Of a DNA stretch of 64,000 nucleotides, positions 1 through 8,842 are shown in pieces (position 1 is the stretch's first letter; every line of letters begins with the position of its first letter). The stretch lies in NCBI GenBank assembly GCA_029246285.1, contig JAQWNW010000058.1:1-64000 (forward strand), given 5' to 3'. The notes beneath the pieces are model-generated. The model did no database searches, was not told the origin of the DNA, and worked only from the letters and a program-made list of their open reading frames with translations. This DNA is from Paracoccaceae bacterium (GTDB lineage Bacteria > Pseudomonadota > Alphaproteobacteria > Rhodobacterales > Rhodobacteraceae). The position numbers were made by a program, and so were the translations under genes.

Positions 1-43
1 TGTTTCTCTGGATTTTGATTGGCTGGCATCATAGATACTTGTT

Positions 44-772
44 ATGTCTTTAAAAAATTCAAAAATCAGGCTTTACTTCAACGCTTCTATAGCAAAAGAC
101 GATGATATAGTCTTCAACAAAGATCAAACACATTATCTTTCTAAAGTTATGCGTTTAAGAATTGGCGATACTTTAGACATATTCAATGGCATTAATGGCG
201 CCTGGAAGACAATGATTACAGATATAAATAAGAAATCAGCAAATGCAAAAATAATATGTCAAACCCAATTACAGCGAAACCCACCAGACTTATGGGTATT
301 ATTTGCGCCTATTAAAAAAAACCGAACTCAGTTCATCATTGAGAAAGCAACAGAACTTGGTGCTGCTCGGATTATACCGGTAAAGACCGAATTTACCAAT
401 GCTGAAAGAATAAAGCGAGAAAATTTATATGCGCATGCAATTGAAGCTGCAGAACAATGTAGGGGTACCTTTGTTCCAGCCGTGGAAGAATTAACTGAAT
501 TAGGAAATTTATTGAACAAGTGGCCAGATGATCGAGGTATTTTGTTTTGCAACGAGATGTTAGCTGGAGAAAAAATTGAGCTTCCTAAAAAAGGTATTCG
601 AAAATGGGCGATCCTAATCGGTCCTGAAGGAGGTTTTTCTGTATCAGAACAAACAAAACTTAATAGCAATAAATTAATTTTCCCAATTGACCTTGGTCCA
701 AGAATTTTAAGAGCCGATACAGCAGTCGTGGCAGCAATGAGCCTGTGGCAAAAAAAATTTGGTGATTGGTAG
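44..772 (+). CDS. rsmE: 16S rRNA (uracil-1498-N3)-methyltransferase RsmE
   Basis: This is a SPOUT-class methyltransferase that methylates N3 of U1498 in 16S rRNA within the assembled 30S subunit, using SAM. An N-terminal PUA-like part (about residues 8-75) precedes the knotted catalytic domain. The family motifs are plain: GPEGGF at 193-198 and LGPRILRADTA at 218-228. The length of 242 residues is normal for the family. The ATG at 44 is the first in frame and the N-terminus fits the family. The 3' end overlaps the next gene by one base, so the two are probably cotranscribed and lead into gshA. Only function by family is known; nothing unusual is seen. Confidence 0.95.
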   Translation: MSLKNSKIRLYFNASIAKDDDIVFNKDQTHYLSKVMRLRIGDTLDIFNGINGAWKTMITDINKKSANAKIICQTQLQRNPPDLWVLFAPIKKNRTQFIIEKATELGAARIIPVKTEFTNAERIKRENLYAHAIEAAEQCRGTFVPAVEELTELGNLLNKWPDDRGILFCNEMLAGEKIELPKKGIRKWAILIGPEGGFSVSEQTKLNSNKLIFPIDLGPRILRADTAVVAAMSLWQKKFGDW

Positions 773-1281
773 TGGATTTGCTTAGGCCAGAATTAAAAGT
801 ATGGCTATACAAATGGAAGGAACCTTTAATCTCTACATTGGTTACCCTTCTGGGATTAAGGCTGGCACATTATGGCCTTTCAAATCATAACTTAGTATTG
901 CTAATCGTCGGCAGTGTGATTGTAATAATAGGTATTTGCGTTGTCGTTGTCTCTTACATTAGAATATCATTCTCAAAATTTCCAAATGGTGTTGGCATTA
1001 TAGAAGTTAAAGAAAAACAAATTATTTATTTTGATCCATCTGGAGGCTCAGTTTTCTCTTCAGATAGTCTCATATCTATTGAGTTAAAATTTTCTGATAA
1101 ACTGGGTTTGATGTGGCGACTGAAGACTGAAGATGGGTCTTTTGTTGAAATTCCACTTAATGCCTCGGGGAATGAAAAATTATTTGATGTATTTATGACT
1201 TTACCAAAAATTGACCAAGCTCACCTTATCAGCTCTGTCAAAAATCCAGAAAATTTGTCAAAAATTATTTGGTCAAAATAG
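772..1281 (+). CDS. Small two-helix membrane protein of unknown function
   Basis: I do not recognise this gene. It encodes about 169 residues with two hydrophobic segments near the N-terminus (about residues 18-36 and 42-64), followed by a soluble part of about 100 residues rich in beta-strand-like stretches. That layout resembles proteins with a membrane anchor and a PH-like or regulatory cytosolic domain. The GTG at 772 overlaps the rsmE stop by one base; a TTG two codons upstream (766) is possible. It lies between rsmE and gshA, so it is probably part of the same operon. The position suggests a housekeeping role, but no function can be assigned. Confidence 0.75.
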   Translation: MDLLRPELKVWLYKWKEPLISTLVTLLGLRLAHYGLSNHNLVLLIVGSVIVIIGICVVVVSYIRISFSKFPNGVGIIEVKEKQIIYFDPSGGSVFSSDSLISIELKFSDKLGLMWRLKTEDGSFVEIPLNASGNEKLFDVFMTLPKIDQAHLISSVKNPENLSKIIWSK

Positions 1282-1344
1282 CTACTTGACTTGACTTATT
1301 GTTAGGTTCACCAAGTTATATAAAATTTTACTGAGGATTAAAAA

Positions 1345-2715
1345 ATGTCAATTCCACAATCCGGAGGGGCGTTAATTGAGAGTTACGAGCAGTTAGCGGG
1401 CTATTTAAATGATGGATGCAAACCAAAAGAAAATTGGAAGATCGGAACTGAACATGAGAAATTTGGTTTTAGAAAGAATGATTTTACCCCATTACCATAT
1501 GAAGGCGAATGTTCAATAAAGGCGATGCTAAATGGCCTAAAAGAAAATTATCAATGGTCCGAAATTCTAGAAGATGGTAATATCATTGGCTTATCAAAAA
1601 ATGGTGCGAACATAAGTTTAGAGCCAGGTGGGCAGTTAGAATTATCAGGAGCTCCTTTAGACTCAATTCACGAGACTTGCGATGAAGTGAACCAACACTT
1701 AATCGAAGTAAAGAATGTTGCTGACAAAATTGGAGCGGGTTTCTTCGGATTAGGTGCTGCTCCAGAATGGACACATCAAGAGATGCCAATGATGCCGAAA
1801 GGCCGCTACAAATTAATGACAGATTATATGGGAAAGGTAGGAACTCACGGTAAACAGATGATGTATAGAACTTGTACTGTTCAGGTAAATTTAGATTTTT
1901 CTTCAGAACACGATATGATAAAAAAAATGCGTGTCGGATTAGCCCTTCAGCCAATTGCAACTGCCTTATTCGCAAATTCTCCATTTTTCGAAGGAAAACT
2001 TAACGGCCACAAGAGCTGGCGCAGTAGAGTTTGGCGAGATTTAGACAATGATAGAACCGGAATGCTACCATTTGTTTTTGAAGAAGATTTTGGGTTTGAA
2101 GCATGGACTGAATATGTTTTGGACGTTCCGATGTATTTTGTTTATCGGAATGGTAAATACATCAATGCCTTAGGCCAATCATTTAGAGATTTTCTCAAAG
2201 GAAAGTTACCCGCGCTTCCTGGCGAAAAACCAAAAATTTCAGATTGGGCTGATCATTTAACAACAGTTTTTCCTGAAGCTAGAATGAAGCAATTTATCGA
2301 AATGCGAGGCGCTGATGGAGGCCCTTGGCGAAGATTATGTGCGCTACCAGCTTTTTGGGTAGGTTTAATGTATGATCAAAGTTCATTGGATAGCGCTTGG
2401 GATCTTTGTAAAAGATGGAACAAAGAAACTAGGGAGCAACTGCGAATTGCCGCATCAGAAAAAGGTGTAGAGGCAAATATTAGTGGAATATCCGTTTTAG
2501 ATACTGCCAAAGAATTAGTAAAAATTTCTAAGGAAGGTCTTAAAAATCGAGCTAGACCAGGTAATGGGGGCTTAGTACCGGACGAGCGTCATTTCTTAAA
2601 TGCTATTGAGGAAGTTTTGGAAACTGGAAGGTCTCCCGCTTGCGAACTAATCGACAAATACCACAACGAATGGGGAGAAGATTTAAAAAATGTTTACGAG
2701 GAATATGCATATTAA
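1345..2715 (+). CDS. gshA: Glutamate-cysteine ligase, plant/alphaproteobacterial type
   Basis: The enzyme catalyses ATP-dependent ligation of glutamate and cysteine, the first step of glutathione synthesis, in the cytosol. At 456 residues it matches the plant-type GCS2 family used by alphaproteobacteria rather than the enterobacterial type. Visible hallmarks are the IGTEHEKFGF segment near residue 33, the EPGGQLELSGAP segment near 92, the RTCTVQVNLD stretch near 175 and RPGNGG near 403. A good ribosome site (GAGGA) sits about nine bases before the ATG. It is the third gene of a rightward group with rsmE and a small membrane protein, and it ends convergent with plsY. Confidence 0.96.
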   Translation: MSIPQSGGALIESYEQLAGYLNDGCKPKENWKIGTEHEKFGFRKNDFTPLPYEGECSIKAMLNGLKENYQWSEILEDGNIIGLSKNGANISLEPGGQLELSGAPLDSIHETCDEVNQHLIEVKNVADKIGAGFFGLGAAPEWTHQEMPMMPKGRYKLMTDYMGKVGTHGKQMMYRTCTVQVNLDFSSEHDMIKKMRVGLALQPIATALFANSPFFEGKLNGHKSWRSRVWRDLDNDRTGMLPFVFEEDFGFEAWTEYVLDVPMYFVYRNGKYINALGQSFRDFLKGKLPALPGEKPKISDWADHLTTVFPEARMKQFIEMRGADGGPWRRLCALPAFWVGLMYDQSSLDSAWDLCKRWNKETREQLRIAASEKGVEANISGISVLDTAKELVKISKEGLKNRARPGNGGLVPDERHFLNAIEEVLETGRSPACELIDKYHNEWGEDLKNVYEEYAY

Positions 2716-2782
2716 AATATGGCTAACTAAACACTCTTTAAATAAAAACATAAACTTTTAATGTTAAAATTAGTCTCAATAA

Positions 2783-3388
2783 TTAAGATTTGCCTATTTT
2801 TGACTCAGAACCATTCACCAATCGTCTAATATTTTCTTTATGACGATATAAAATCAAAATTGTCATGATTACTGTCACCACAAGAGCACCATTACCATAA
2901 AATAGAAAAATCCAAATAGGCGCTGATAAACCACTAATAATAGCAGCAAGTGAAGAGTATCGGAATAAAAATGCTACAATCAACCACACCAAACAAACAA
3001 ATATTCCTGCCATAAAGTTTAATGCCAATAAAGCACCAATAAATGTTGCGACACCTTTGCCACCCACAAATTTTAACCAAATTGGATAAATATGACCAAG
3101 TATTACGCAAACACTCGCCGTTATTGCTGCATCTTCAGATATATAGCGCGCCAAAATCACTCCTAAAAATCCCTTAGAAGCATCAAGAATTAAAGTAAGT
3201 AAAGCAGCGAACCGATTTCCTGTTCGAAGCACGTTTGTAGCACCTATATTTCCAGACCCAAGATTACGTAAATTACCCAACCCATAGATCTTTGATATTA
3301 ATATACCAAATGGAATGCTTCCCAAAAAATATGCTAAAATAAACACAATCGATGTCAGAGCCAAACTCTCGATTGAAAAATCATTCAT
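2783..3388 (-). CDS. plsY: Glycerol-3-phosphate acyltransferase PlsY
   Basis: This integral membrane enzyme transfers an acyl group from acyl-phosphate to glycerol-3-phosphate, making lysophosphatidate for phospholipid synthesis. The 201 residues carry five predicted membrane segments and the three family motifs: GSIPFG near residue 23, GSGNIGATNVLRTGN near 44 and GGKGVATFIG near 108. The start overlaps the pyrC-like gene by eight bases, so it is the last gene of a pyrB-pyrC'-plsY operon. That arrangement is common in alphaproteobacteria. The gene ends convergent with gshA. Confidence 0.95.
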   Translation of the reverse strand: MNDFSIESLALTSIVFILAYFLGSIPFGILISKIYGLGNLRNLGSGNIGATNVLRTGNRFAALLTLILDASKGFLGVILARYISEDAAITASVCVILGHIYPIWLKFVGGKGVATFIGALLALNFMAGIFVCLVWLIVAFLFRYSSLAAIISGLSAPIWIFLFYGNGALVVTVIMTILILYRHKENIRRLVNGSESKIGKS

Positions 3389-4676
3389 TTATAGATTCTC
3401 CATAAACTTCTTGTCCATTAACAAAAGTTTTAATTACTTTTCCTTGCATCAAACTTTCATCATATGGAGTATTCTTTGACTTTGAATTAAGGTTAAATCT
3501 ATTCAAGACGAAAGGAGCATCTGCATCAAATAATACCAAATCAGCTTTCTTGTTTGGTTCTAGAGTACCTCTGTTTAGGTTAAACCTTTTGGCTGGATTT
3601 AAAGACAATGCTCTAAACAACTTAGGTAAACTAATTGAATTATTATGATAAAGTTTTAGAGATGCTGGTAAAATGGTCTCAAGTCCAACAGCACCACTCG
3701 CCGCTTCCTCAAAAGGCAGTCTTTTACTCTCCTCATCCTGAGGAGTATGCATTGAAGAGATAATATCAATAGTTCCGTCCGCAACCGCCTCAATCATTGC
3801 TAACCGATCATCCTCGGCTCTTAACGGGGGTTTTATTTTAAAAAAAGTTCTATAATCACCAATATCCATTTCATTTAAAGTCAAATGATGGATTGAAGCC
3901 CCTGCCGTCACATCCAACCCATCTCTTTTCGCCCGCTTTAAAGGATCTAAAGCACGCGCAGTCGATAACTGATCAAAATGGTATTTAACCCCTGTTAATT
4001 CGACAATCGCAAGATCTCTTTGAACCCCAATCGTTTCCGCTATTGCGTTGACTGAAGGCAAACCTTTAAGCGAAGCAAACTTTCCCGAAGTAGCTGAAGC
4101 ACCTGCTGACAATGTTATATCTTGAGGGTGTCCTTGTACAAGCATGTCCAAACTAGCCGCATAAGTTAAGCAGCGTGTCAGAACTTTATTATTTGCCATA
4201 ACTTGGTCACAATCTGTAAAACCTATCGCACCAGCATCACGCAACAATCCTAACTCAGTCATTTCTGAGCCTGCTCTGTCGCGAGTCAATGCTGCCATCG
4301 GGTAAATATTAATTGGCGATACAGTATCCGCCCTTTTTATAACAAACTCTAATTTTTCTGGTGTATCAATTGCCGGAATAGTATCTGGACGGGTAATAAT
4401 ACTCGTAACACCGCCAGACGCTGCAGCCAAACTGGCTGTTCTAAAGCTTTCTTTATGTCTCTCACCTGGTTCACAAATTTTTACCCCTACATCGATAATT
4501 CCAGGAGCTAAGTATTTTTCAGAGCAATCAATTACCCTATCGAAAAATTTTTCGTCTTCTATTACTTTGCCATAACATAGTTTAGAAATTTTATCGTCAC
4601 AAACAATCAAATACCCCAACTTCACACTATCGAGCACGGGGTCAATTAGGTGGGCATTTTTTAGCAAAATCTTCAA
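3381..4676 (-). CDS. pyrC: Dihydroorotase homologue lacking metal-binding residues (PyrC'-like)
   Basis: The protein has the amidohydrolase fold of class I dihydroorotase over its full 431 residues. The canonical metal-binding HxH after the first strand is replaced: residues 62-66 read DVGVK, before an EPG that is conserved. The late DHAPH motif reads MHTPQ at 309-313, so the catalytic aspartate is methionine. Histidines at 183 and 233 remain. Pseudomonas has a comparable inactive PyrC' that supports assembly of aspartate transcarbamoylase. By analogy this is probably a non-catalytic ATCase partner, and an active dihydroorotase should exist elsewhere. It starts three bases after pyrB. Confidence 0.85.
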   Translation of the reverse strand: MKILLKNAHLIDPVLDSVKLGYLIVCDDKISKLCYGKVIEDEKFFDRVIDCSEKYLAPGIIDVGVKICEPGERHKESFRTASLAAASGGVTSIITRPDTIPAIDTPEKLEFVIKRADTVSPINIYPMAALTRDRAGSEMTELGLLRDAGAIGFTDCDQVMANNKVLTRCLTYAASLDMLVQGHPQDITLSAGASATSGKFASLKGLPSVNAIAETIGVQRDLAIVELTGVKYHFDQLSTARALDPLKRAKRDGLDVTAGASIHHLTLNEMDIGDYRTFFKIKPPLRAEDDRLAMIEAVADGTIDIISSMHTPQDEESKRLPFEEAASGAVGLETILPASLKLYHNNSISLPKLFRALSLNPAKRFNLNRGTLEPNKKADLVLFDADAPFVLNRFNLNSKSKNTPYDESLMQGKVIKTFVNGQEVYGESINE

Positions 4677-4679
4677 TGC

Positions 4680-5630
4680 TTACCCTCCTTTTAAAAACTG
4701 TCGTGAGACATTTCGGGCAAGCAATTCCATCACACCCATTCTTACTGCAACTCCAATCTCAACTTGATCTTGAATTACCGAATGATTGATATCATCCGCC
4801 AAGGTTCCATCTATTTCCACACCTCTATTCATTGGCCCAGGATGCATAACAATCACATCTTTTTTTGCACATGAAAGCTTTTCACTATTTAGACCCCACC
4901 GGTGGTAATACTCCCTACGAGATGGAACAAAGCTACCATCCATTCTTTCGTTTTGGAGCCGAAGCATCATCACAACGTCAACATCATTTAATCCCAAATA
5001 CATATCTTCAAATACTTCAGCACCCAGCTCTGAAACTCCAGATGGCATCAGTGTTCTTGGACCAATCAAGCGAATTCGATTCCCCAACTTATTCAGTAAT
5101 AAAAGATTAGAGCGAGCAACTCGGGAGTGTGCAATGTCTCCACAAATAGCTACTGATAAAGATTGCAAACGCCCCTTTGTACGTCTGATTGTAAGGGCGT
5201 CTAATAATGCTTGAGTTGGATGCTCATGTAATCCATCTCCTGCATTTATAACCGAACAATTAACTTTTTCAGCTAATAACTTCACCGCCCCTGACTGGGG
5301 GTGCCTCACAACAATTAAATCTGGATTCATTGCATTCAAAGTCAATGCCGTATCTATTAATGTTTCGCCTTTTTTGATAGACGAAGCCTGCATTGTCATG
5401 TTCATAACATCAGCGCCCAAACGTTTTCCCGCCAGTTCAAAGGATGCTTGAGTTCTAGTAGAGTTTTCAAAAAACATATTTATTTGAGTAAGGCCACTTA
5501 GGATATTCGAATTTTTCTTAGTTTCTCGATTTAAATTTACATATTTCTCGGCGCAATCGAGAATTTCTAATATCTCCACTTGTTTAAGCTGCTCGATCCC
5601 TAAAAGATGTCTATCGCAAAATACCATCAA
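4680..5630 (-). CDS. pyrB: Aspartate carbamoyltransferase catalytic subunit
   Basis: This cytosolic enzyme condenses carbamoyl phosphate with aspartate to N-carbamoylaspartate, the committed step of pyrimidine synthesis. The 316 residues contain the carbamoyl-phosphate loop [11 protein letters not shown] at 55-65, HPTQALLD near 136 and MHPGPMNRG near 264. No regulatory pyrI is next to it; instead it is followed after three bases by the dead dihydroorotase homologue and then plsY. The start is the first of two consecutive ATG codons. The gene is divergent from the uracil-DNA glycosylase gene, with about 90 bases between them that hold a plausible promoter. Confidence 0.96.
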   Translation of the reverse strand: MMVFCDRHLLGIEQLKQVEILEILDCAEKYVNLNRETKKNSNILSGLTQINMFFENSTRTQASFELAGKRLGADVMNMTMQASSIKKGETLIDTALTLNAMNPDLIVVRHPQSGAVKLLAEKVNCSVINAGDGLHEHPTQALLDALTIRRTKGRLQSLSVAICGDIAHSRVARSNLLLLNKLGNRIRLIGPRTLMPSGVSELGAEVFEDMYLGLNDVDVVMMLRLQNERMDGSFVPSRREYYHRWGLNSEKLSCAKKDVIVMHPGPMNRGVEIDGTLADDINHSVIQDQVEIGVAVRMGVMELLARNVSRQFLKGG

Positions 5631-5650
5631 AGCCTCTTAAAAAAAACATT

Positions 5651-5678
5651 TTTATAATATGTCATGACAACAACTCAA
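5651..5678 (-). promoter_or_regulatory. Candidate promoter for pyrB-pyrC'-plsY
   Basis: On the minus strand a TTGAGT box (5673-5678) is separated by 16 bases from TATAAA (5651-5656), about 20 bases ahead of the pyrB start. It is the best sigma-70-like pair in the short divergent gap. The DNA is AT-rich, so chance matches are common. Confidence 0.35.
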
Positions 5679-5721
5679 ACAAGGGATTTACGACTAATCA
5701 ATCAATGCGTAAACTAATGTT

Positions 5722-6519
5722 ATGCAAAAGGATAGATTAGAATCTCTAAACCAGAAAGAAGCAATAGAACTGTTAGCTTTTTATAATGAGCTAGGCTGGG
5801 ACGAAGCTTTGGATGAACAATCGATAAATCGTTTTGAAAAAAATGTAGAAACGGCACGAGAAACAAATTTAAGAAAAATAAATCCAAAACTTAAAAATTC
5901 GAAATTGATTCCAGATGAAAGTGCGTTACCGGTGGCCATTTCATTAGCAAAGAAAACCACGAGCCTTGATCAGCTAAAATCGACACTTGCAACATTTGAA
6001 TTTTGCGATCTACGCAATGGGGCGAGAAATTTAGTTTTCGGCGACGGAGATCCCTCATCTGAAGTAATGATCATTGGGGATGCTCCAAATCCCTTAGAAG
6101 ATAGGCAGGGTAAGCCCTTCGTTGGCGACGAGGGCGATTTGTTAGACAAAATGTTTTCAGCAATTGGTTTGTCAAGAAATTCCAAAGGATTGGAAGGTAT
6201 ATACGTCTCAACAATTATACCTTGGAAACCTCTTCATACTCAATCATCTATTAGAACAGAAATTGAGATGCTTTTCCCATTTATTAAAAGACATGTTCAA
6301 TTAATAAACCCAAAATTCCTTATCATAATGGGCTCCGATGCCTCAACTGAGCTATTTCACCGGATAGGAGGTAATGAGCGATCAGCAAAATGGGGCAAAC
6401 TCTTAGGAATAGACACAGTTAAAATTCACCACCCAGGATATTTGATTAAAAACCCACTTGCTAAAAAAGAGGCCTGGAAAGAATTACTAGAATTAAAGGC
6501 TCGACTTGATGAGATATAA
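5722..6519 (+). CDS. Uracil-DNA glycosylase-family protein with few iron-sulfur cysteines
   Basis: The C-terminal two thirds match the family 4/5 uracil-DNA glycosylases, which remove uracil from DNA. The first active-site motif GDAPNPLEDRQGKPF is at 119-133 and the late HHPGY at 236-240. The N-terminal 80 residues look like a linker common in alphaproteobacterial members. Family 4 enzymes hold a 4Fe-4S cluster with four cysteines; here only C95 is visible near the first pair, and the two later positions read W168 and L184. The cluster may be lost or incomplete. It overlaps moaB by 11 bases, so the two genes are cotranscribed. Confidence 0.85.
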   Translation: MQKDRLESLNQKEAIELLAFYNELGWDEALDEQSINRFEKNVETARETNLRKINPKLKNSKLIPDESALPVAISLAKKTTSLDQLKSTLATFEFCDLRNGARNLVFGDGDPSSEVMIIGDAPNPLEDRQGKPFVGDEGDLLDKMFSAIGLSRNSKGLEGIYVSTIIPWKPLHTQSSIRTEIEMLFPFIKRHVQLINPKFLIIMGSDASTELFHRIGGNERSAKWGKLLGIDTVKIHHPGYLIKNPLAKKEAWKELLELKARLDEI

Positions 6520-7054
6520 AATAAACTCAACTCGGCAATTTATACCAATAAATTTTGCAATATTAACAGTTTCCGACACACGCTCAAAAAAAGATGATAA
6601 ATCTGGTGATACTTTAGAGAAATTAATGCAAAATGATGGGCATAAAATAGTCAATCGCCAAATTATTCATGACGACAGAGAATTAATCGCAAAAACTCTT
6701 TTAGAATGGAGTTCTGACGAAAAAATTGAGGCAATTATTACGACAGGTGGTACTGGTCTTACTGGTCGGGACGTTAGCGTAGAAGCACATCGCGATATAT
6801 ACGACAAAGAGATCGACGCTTTTAGCACTATTTTCGCTCAGGTATCGGTAGAAAAAATAGGAACATCAGCCGTTCAGTCAAGGGCTTGTGCTGGCATAAA
6901 AAATGGTACTTTTTTGTTTGCTCTTCCAGGATCTCCAAGTGCCTGTAAAGATGGTTGGAATGAAATTTTATCAAAACAGTTCGATTATAGACACATGCCT
7001 TGTAATTTTGTTGAGCTTCTACCGCGGTTACTTGAGAGTGATCGACGTAAATAA
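6509..7054 (+). CDS. moaB: Molybdenum cofactor biosynthesis protein B
   Basis: MoaB-type protein of the MogA/MoaB fold, which binds molybdopterin and is thought to act in its adenylylation before molybdate insertion. About 181 residues are encoded. The motifs TVSDTRS near residue 22, TTGGTGLTGRDV near 81 and LPGSPSACKDGW near 143 are typical. The ATG at 6509 is preferred to a TTG one codon earlier. It lies within the end of the glycosylase gene. The xanthine dehydrogenase later in the window needs molybdenum cofactor, though that link is only thematic. A coding remnant in the same frame follows its stop directly. Confidence 0.93.
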   Translation: MRYKINSTRQFIPINFAILTVSDTRSKKDDKSGDTLEKLMQNDGHKIVNRQIIHDDRELIAKTLLEWSSDEKIEAIITTGGTGLTGRDVSVEAHRDIYDKEIDAFSTIFAQVSVEKIGTSAVQSRACAGIKNGTFLFALPGSPSACKDGWNEILSKQFDYRHMPCNFVELLPRLLESDRRK

Positions 7055-7282
7055 AATTTCTCAGGTGTTCTAAGAAAAATCAGCCAAGAAGCAGTTAATA
7101 TTTTACGCAGCACAGAATTTGACGAGAATACTTTCAAAGCAGTTTTCAATGCTCACGCTAAAAAGTCCTTTCGGCGTCTCGAGCTCGCTCAGGAAAACTT
7201 AATTTCTCTTATAAATTCGATGAGTTTAGAAGAGCGCCTAAAGTATGCCGATCGTATTGCAAAATTTAGTAAACGGGAGTAA
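7055..7282 (+). pseudogene. N-terminally missing remnant, periplasmic heavy-metal-sensor-like
   Basis: An open frame of 75 codons runs from directly after the moaB stop to a TAA at 7280-7282, in the same frame as moaB. It has no ATG, GTG or TTG until near its end. The translation is alpha-helical and charged, with segments such as LRKISQEAVNILRST and LEERLKYADRIAKF. It resembles the C-terminal half of small periplasmic metal-sensor or CpxP-like proteins of Rhodobacterales, including the final L-s-x-E-E-R pattern. The usual N-terminal membrane anchor is absent. It may be a 5'-deleted pseudogene, a gene with a non-standard start, or a stop-readthrough extension of moaB. Confidence 0.5.
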
Positions 7283-7363
7283 TTGGCAGTGATAACTAAA
7301 TTATTTCTTTCTTTTAAAATTTGAAGCATTAACTAATAGTTGAGGAAATAGAGAGTAAACTAT

Positions 7364-8839
7364 ATGCGTTTCATTGGAAGAAGTTTGTTTGGACTATTTT
7401 TAATAGCTTTAACGATAGGGCTGTTAGCTACTGCTGCTGGCTTGGTTTTTAAGACTTTTCAGGAGCGAACCGCAAAGCAAGGGAAGAAAAGACCACAAGC
7501 TGAGCGAATTTTTTCAACTCATGTGCTAAAAGTAGAAGCCTCAAAGATACAACCTAAAATTGAAGCGTTTGGAGAAATTCAAAGTAAAAGAACCTTGGAT
7601 ATTCGAATTCCGATTGGAGGTACCATTGTATACCTGTCTCCAAATTTTATTGATGGAGGCCAAGTAAAGAAAGATGAAGTATTAGTAATTACTGATCCAG
7701 CGAATTTTAAAGACAAGGTAGTTTTAGCTAAAGCAGATTTGAATGAGGCAAAAGATGAACTTTTGGAGGCAAAAGATGCCTTAAGTCTCGCAATTGATGA
7801 TTTAAATGCCGCTATCAAACAATCCGATTTACGAAACCAAGCCTTAAGCAGAAGAGAAAGTTTAACTAATAGAGGTGTGGTAACTGAGACCTCTTTAGAA
7901 AATGCCGCATTATCTGCTGCATCAGCAGAACAAGCAGTTTTATCAAAAAGAAAATCTATACTACAGGCCCAATCTAGGCTGAATCAATCCAAAGGCACAG
8001 TGGTTCGTCGAGAATTAGCATTCGCTAATGCTGAACGGCAGTTAAAAAACACAGAAGTAAGGGCAGAATTTGACGGTACATTAAGTGCTGTATCGCTGGT
8101 GTCAGGTGGAATCGTCAATAATAACGAAAGAGTTGGTCAATTAGTCGATCCTTCCTCTCTTGAGGTCAAATTTCGAATATCTGCAACTCAGTATAATCGT
8201 TTAATTGACAGAACAGGGGAACTGCAATCAATACCCACAAACGTCAAATTAGATGTTTTTGGAACTGAGATTTCAGCACTAGGTCAAGTTAATCGCTCCA
8301 GTGCTACCGTTGGTGTCGGTCTTACTGGCAGACTATTATTCTCAAGCCTCTCAGAGGGTAATGTGTCAAGTTTCCGGTCTGGAGACTTCGTGACGGTTAC
8401 ATTGATTGAGCCAGCTCTAGATAATGTTGTTGAATTACCGTCCAACGCCTTGAGTGGCGGAAATAGGGTGCTCGTTCTGACAGATGAAGATCGATTGGAA
8501 GAAATTGAAGTAATGGTCTTAAGGCGTAACAAAAATGATGTAATTATTGATGCCTCAAAGGTGACTGATAAAGAAATTGTGTTGAACAGGACTCCTTTAT
8601 TAGGTGCTGGGATCAAAATCAAACCAATTAGACCAGGTGATTCTAATTCAGAGGAAAAAAAATCTATCGAGCCAGAAACAGTGAACCTAGATGAAGAACG
8701 ACGACAAAAACTAATCTCATTTATCGAAGGGAATGGATATATCCCTAAAACAGCCAAGAAGAAAATAATAAAGGCCCTAAACGAAAAAGAAGTTCCACTT
8801 AAACTAATAAACCGAATAGAAAGCAGGATGGGCGGATGA
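7364..8839 (+). CDS. RND efflux periplasmic adaptor (membrane fusion protein)
   Basis: The protein is the adaptor that joins an RND pump to an outer-membrane channel. It has an N-terminal membrane anchor (about residues 8-32), a split lipoyl/barrel region, a long coiled-coil hairpin (about 120-215, rich in A, E, K, Q and S) and a beta-barrel domain. At 491 residues it is longer than many adaptors: about the last 65 residues form a charged helical tail ending in RIESRMGG. I recall a similar tail in Rhodobacterales relatives. It is followed after three bases by the pump gene. No outer-membrane factor is in the window. Confidence 0.9.
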   Translation: MRFIGRSLFGLFLIALTIGLLATAAGLVFKTFQERTAKQGKKRPQAERIFSTHVLKVEASKIQPKIEAFGEIQSKRTLDIRIPIGGTIVYLSPNFIDGGQVKKDEVLVITDPANFKDKVVLAKADLNEAKDELLEAKDALSLAIDDLNAAIKQSDLRNQALSRRESLTNRGVVTETSLENAALSAASAEQAVLSKRKSILQAQSRLNQSKGTVVRRELAFANAERQLKNTEVRAEFDGTLSAVSLVSGGIVNNNERVGQLVDPSSLEVKFRISATQYNRLIDRTGELQSIPTNVKLDVFGTEISALGQVNRSSATVGVGLTGRLLFSSLSEGNVSSFRSGDFVTVTLIEPALDNVVELPSNALSGGNRVLVLTDEDRLEEIEVMVLRRNKNDVIIDASKVTDKEIVLNRTPLLGAGIKIKPIRPGDSNSEEKKSIEPETVNLDEERRQKLISFIEGNGYIPKTAKKKIIKALNEKEVPLKLINRIESRMGG

Positions 8840-8842
8840 TAG

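Noticed and set aside
1-34. Two possible gene ends at the left edge: a plus-strand tail stopping at 34, or a minus-strand start with two ATG codons at 27-32
   Set aside because: Only about ten codons are visible in either direction. A ubiA end or start would fit known gene order, but nothing in the sequence decides it.
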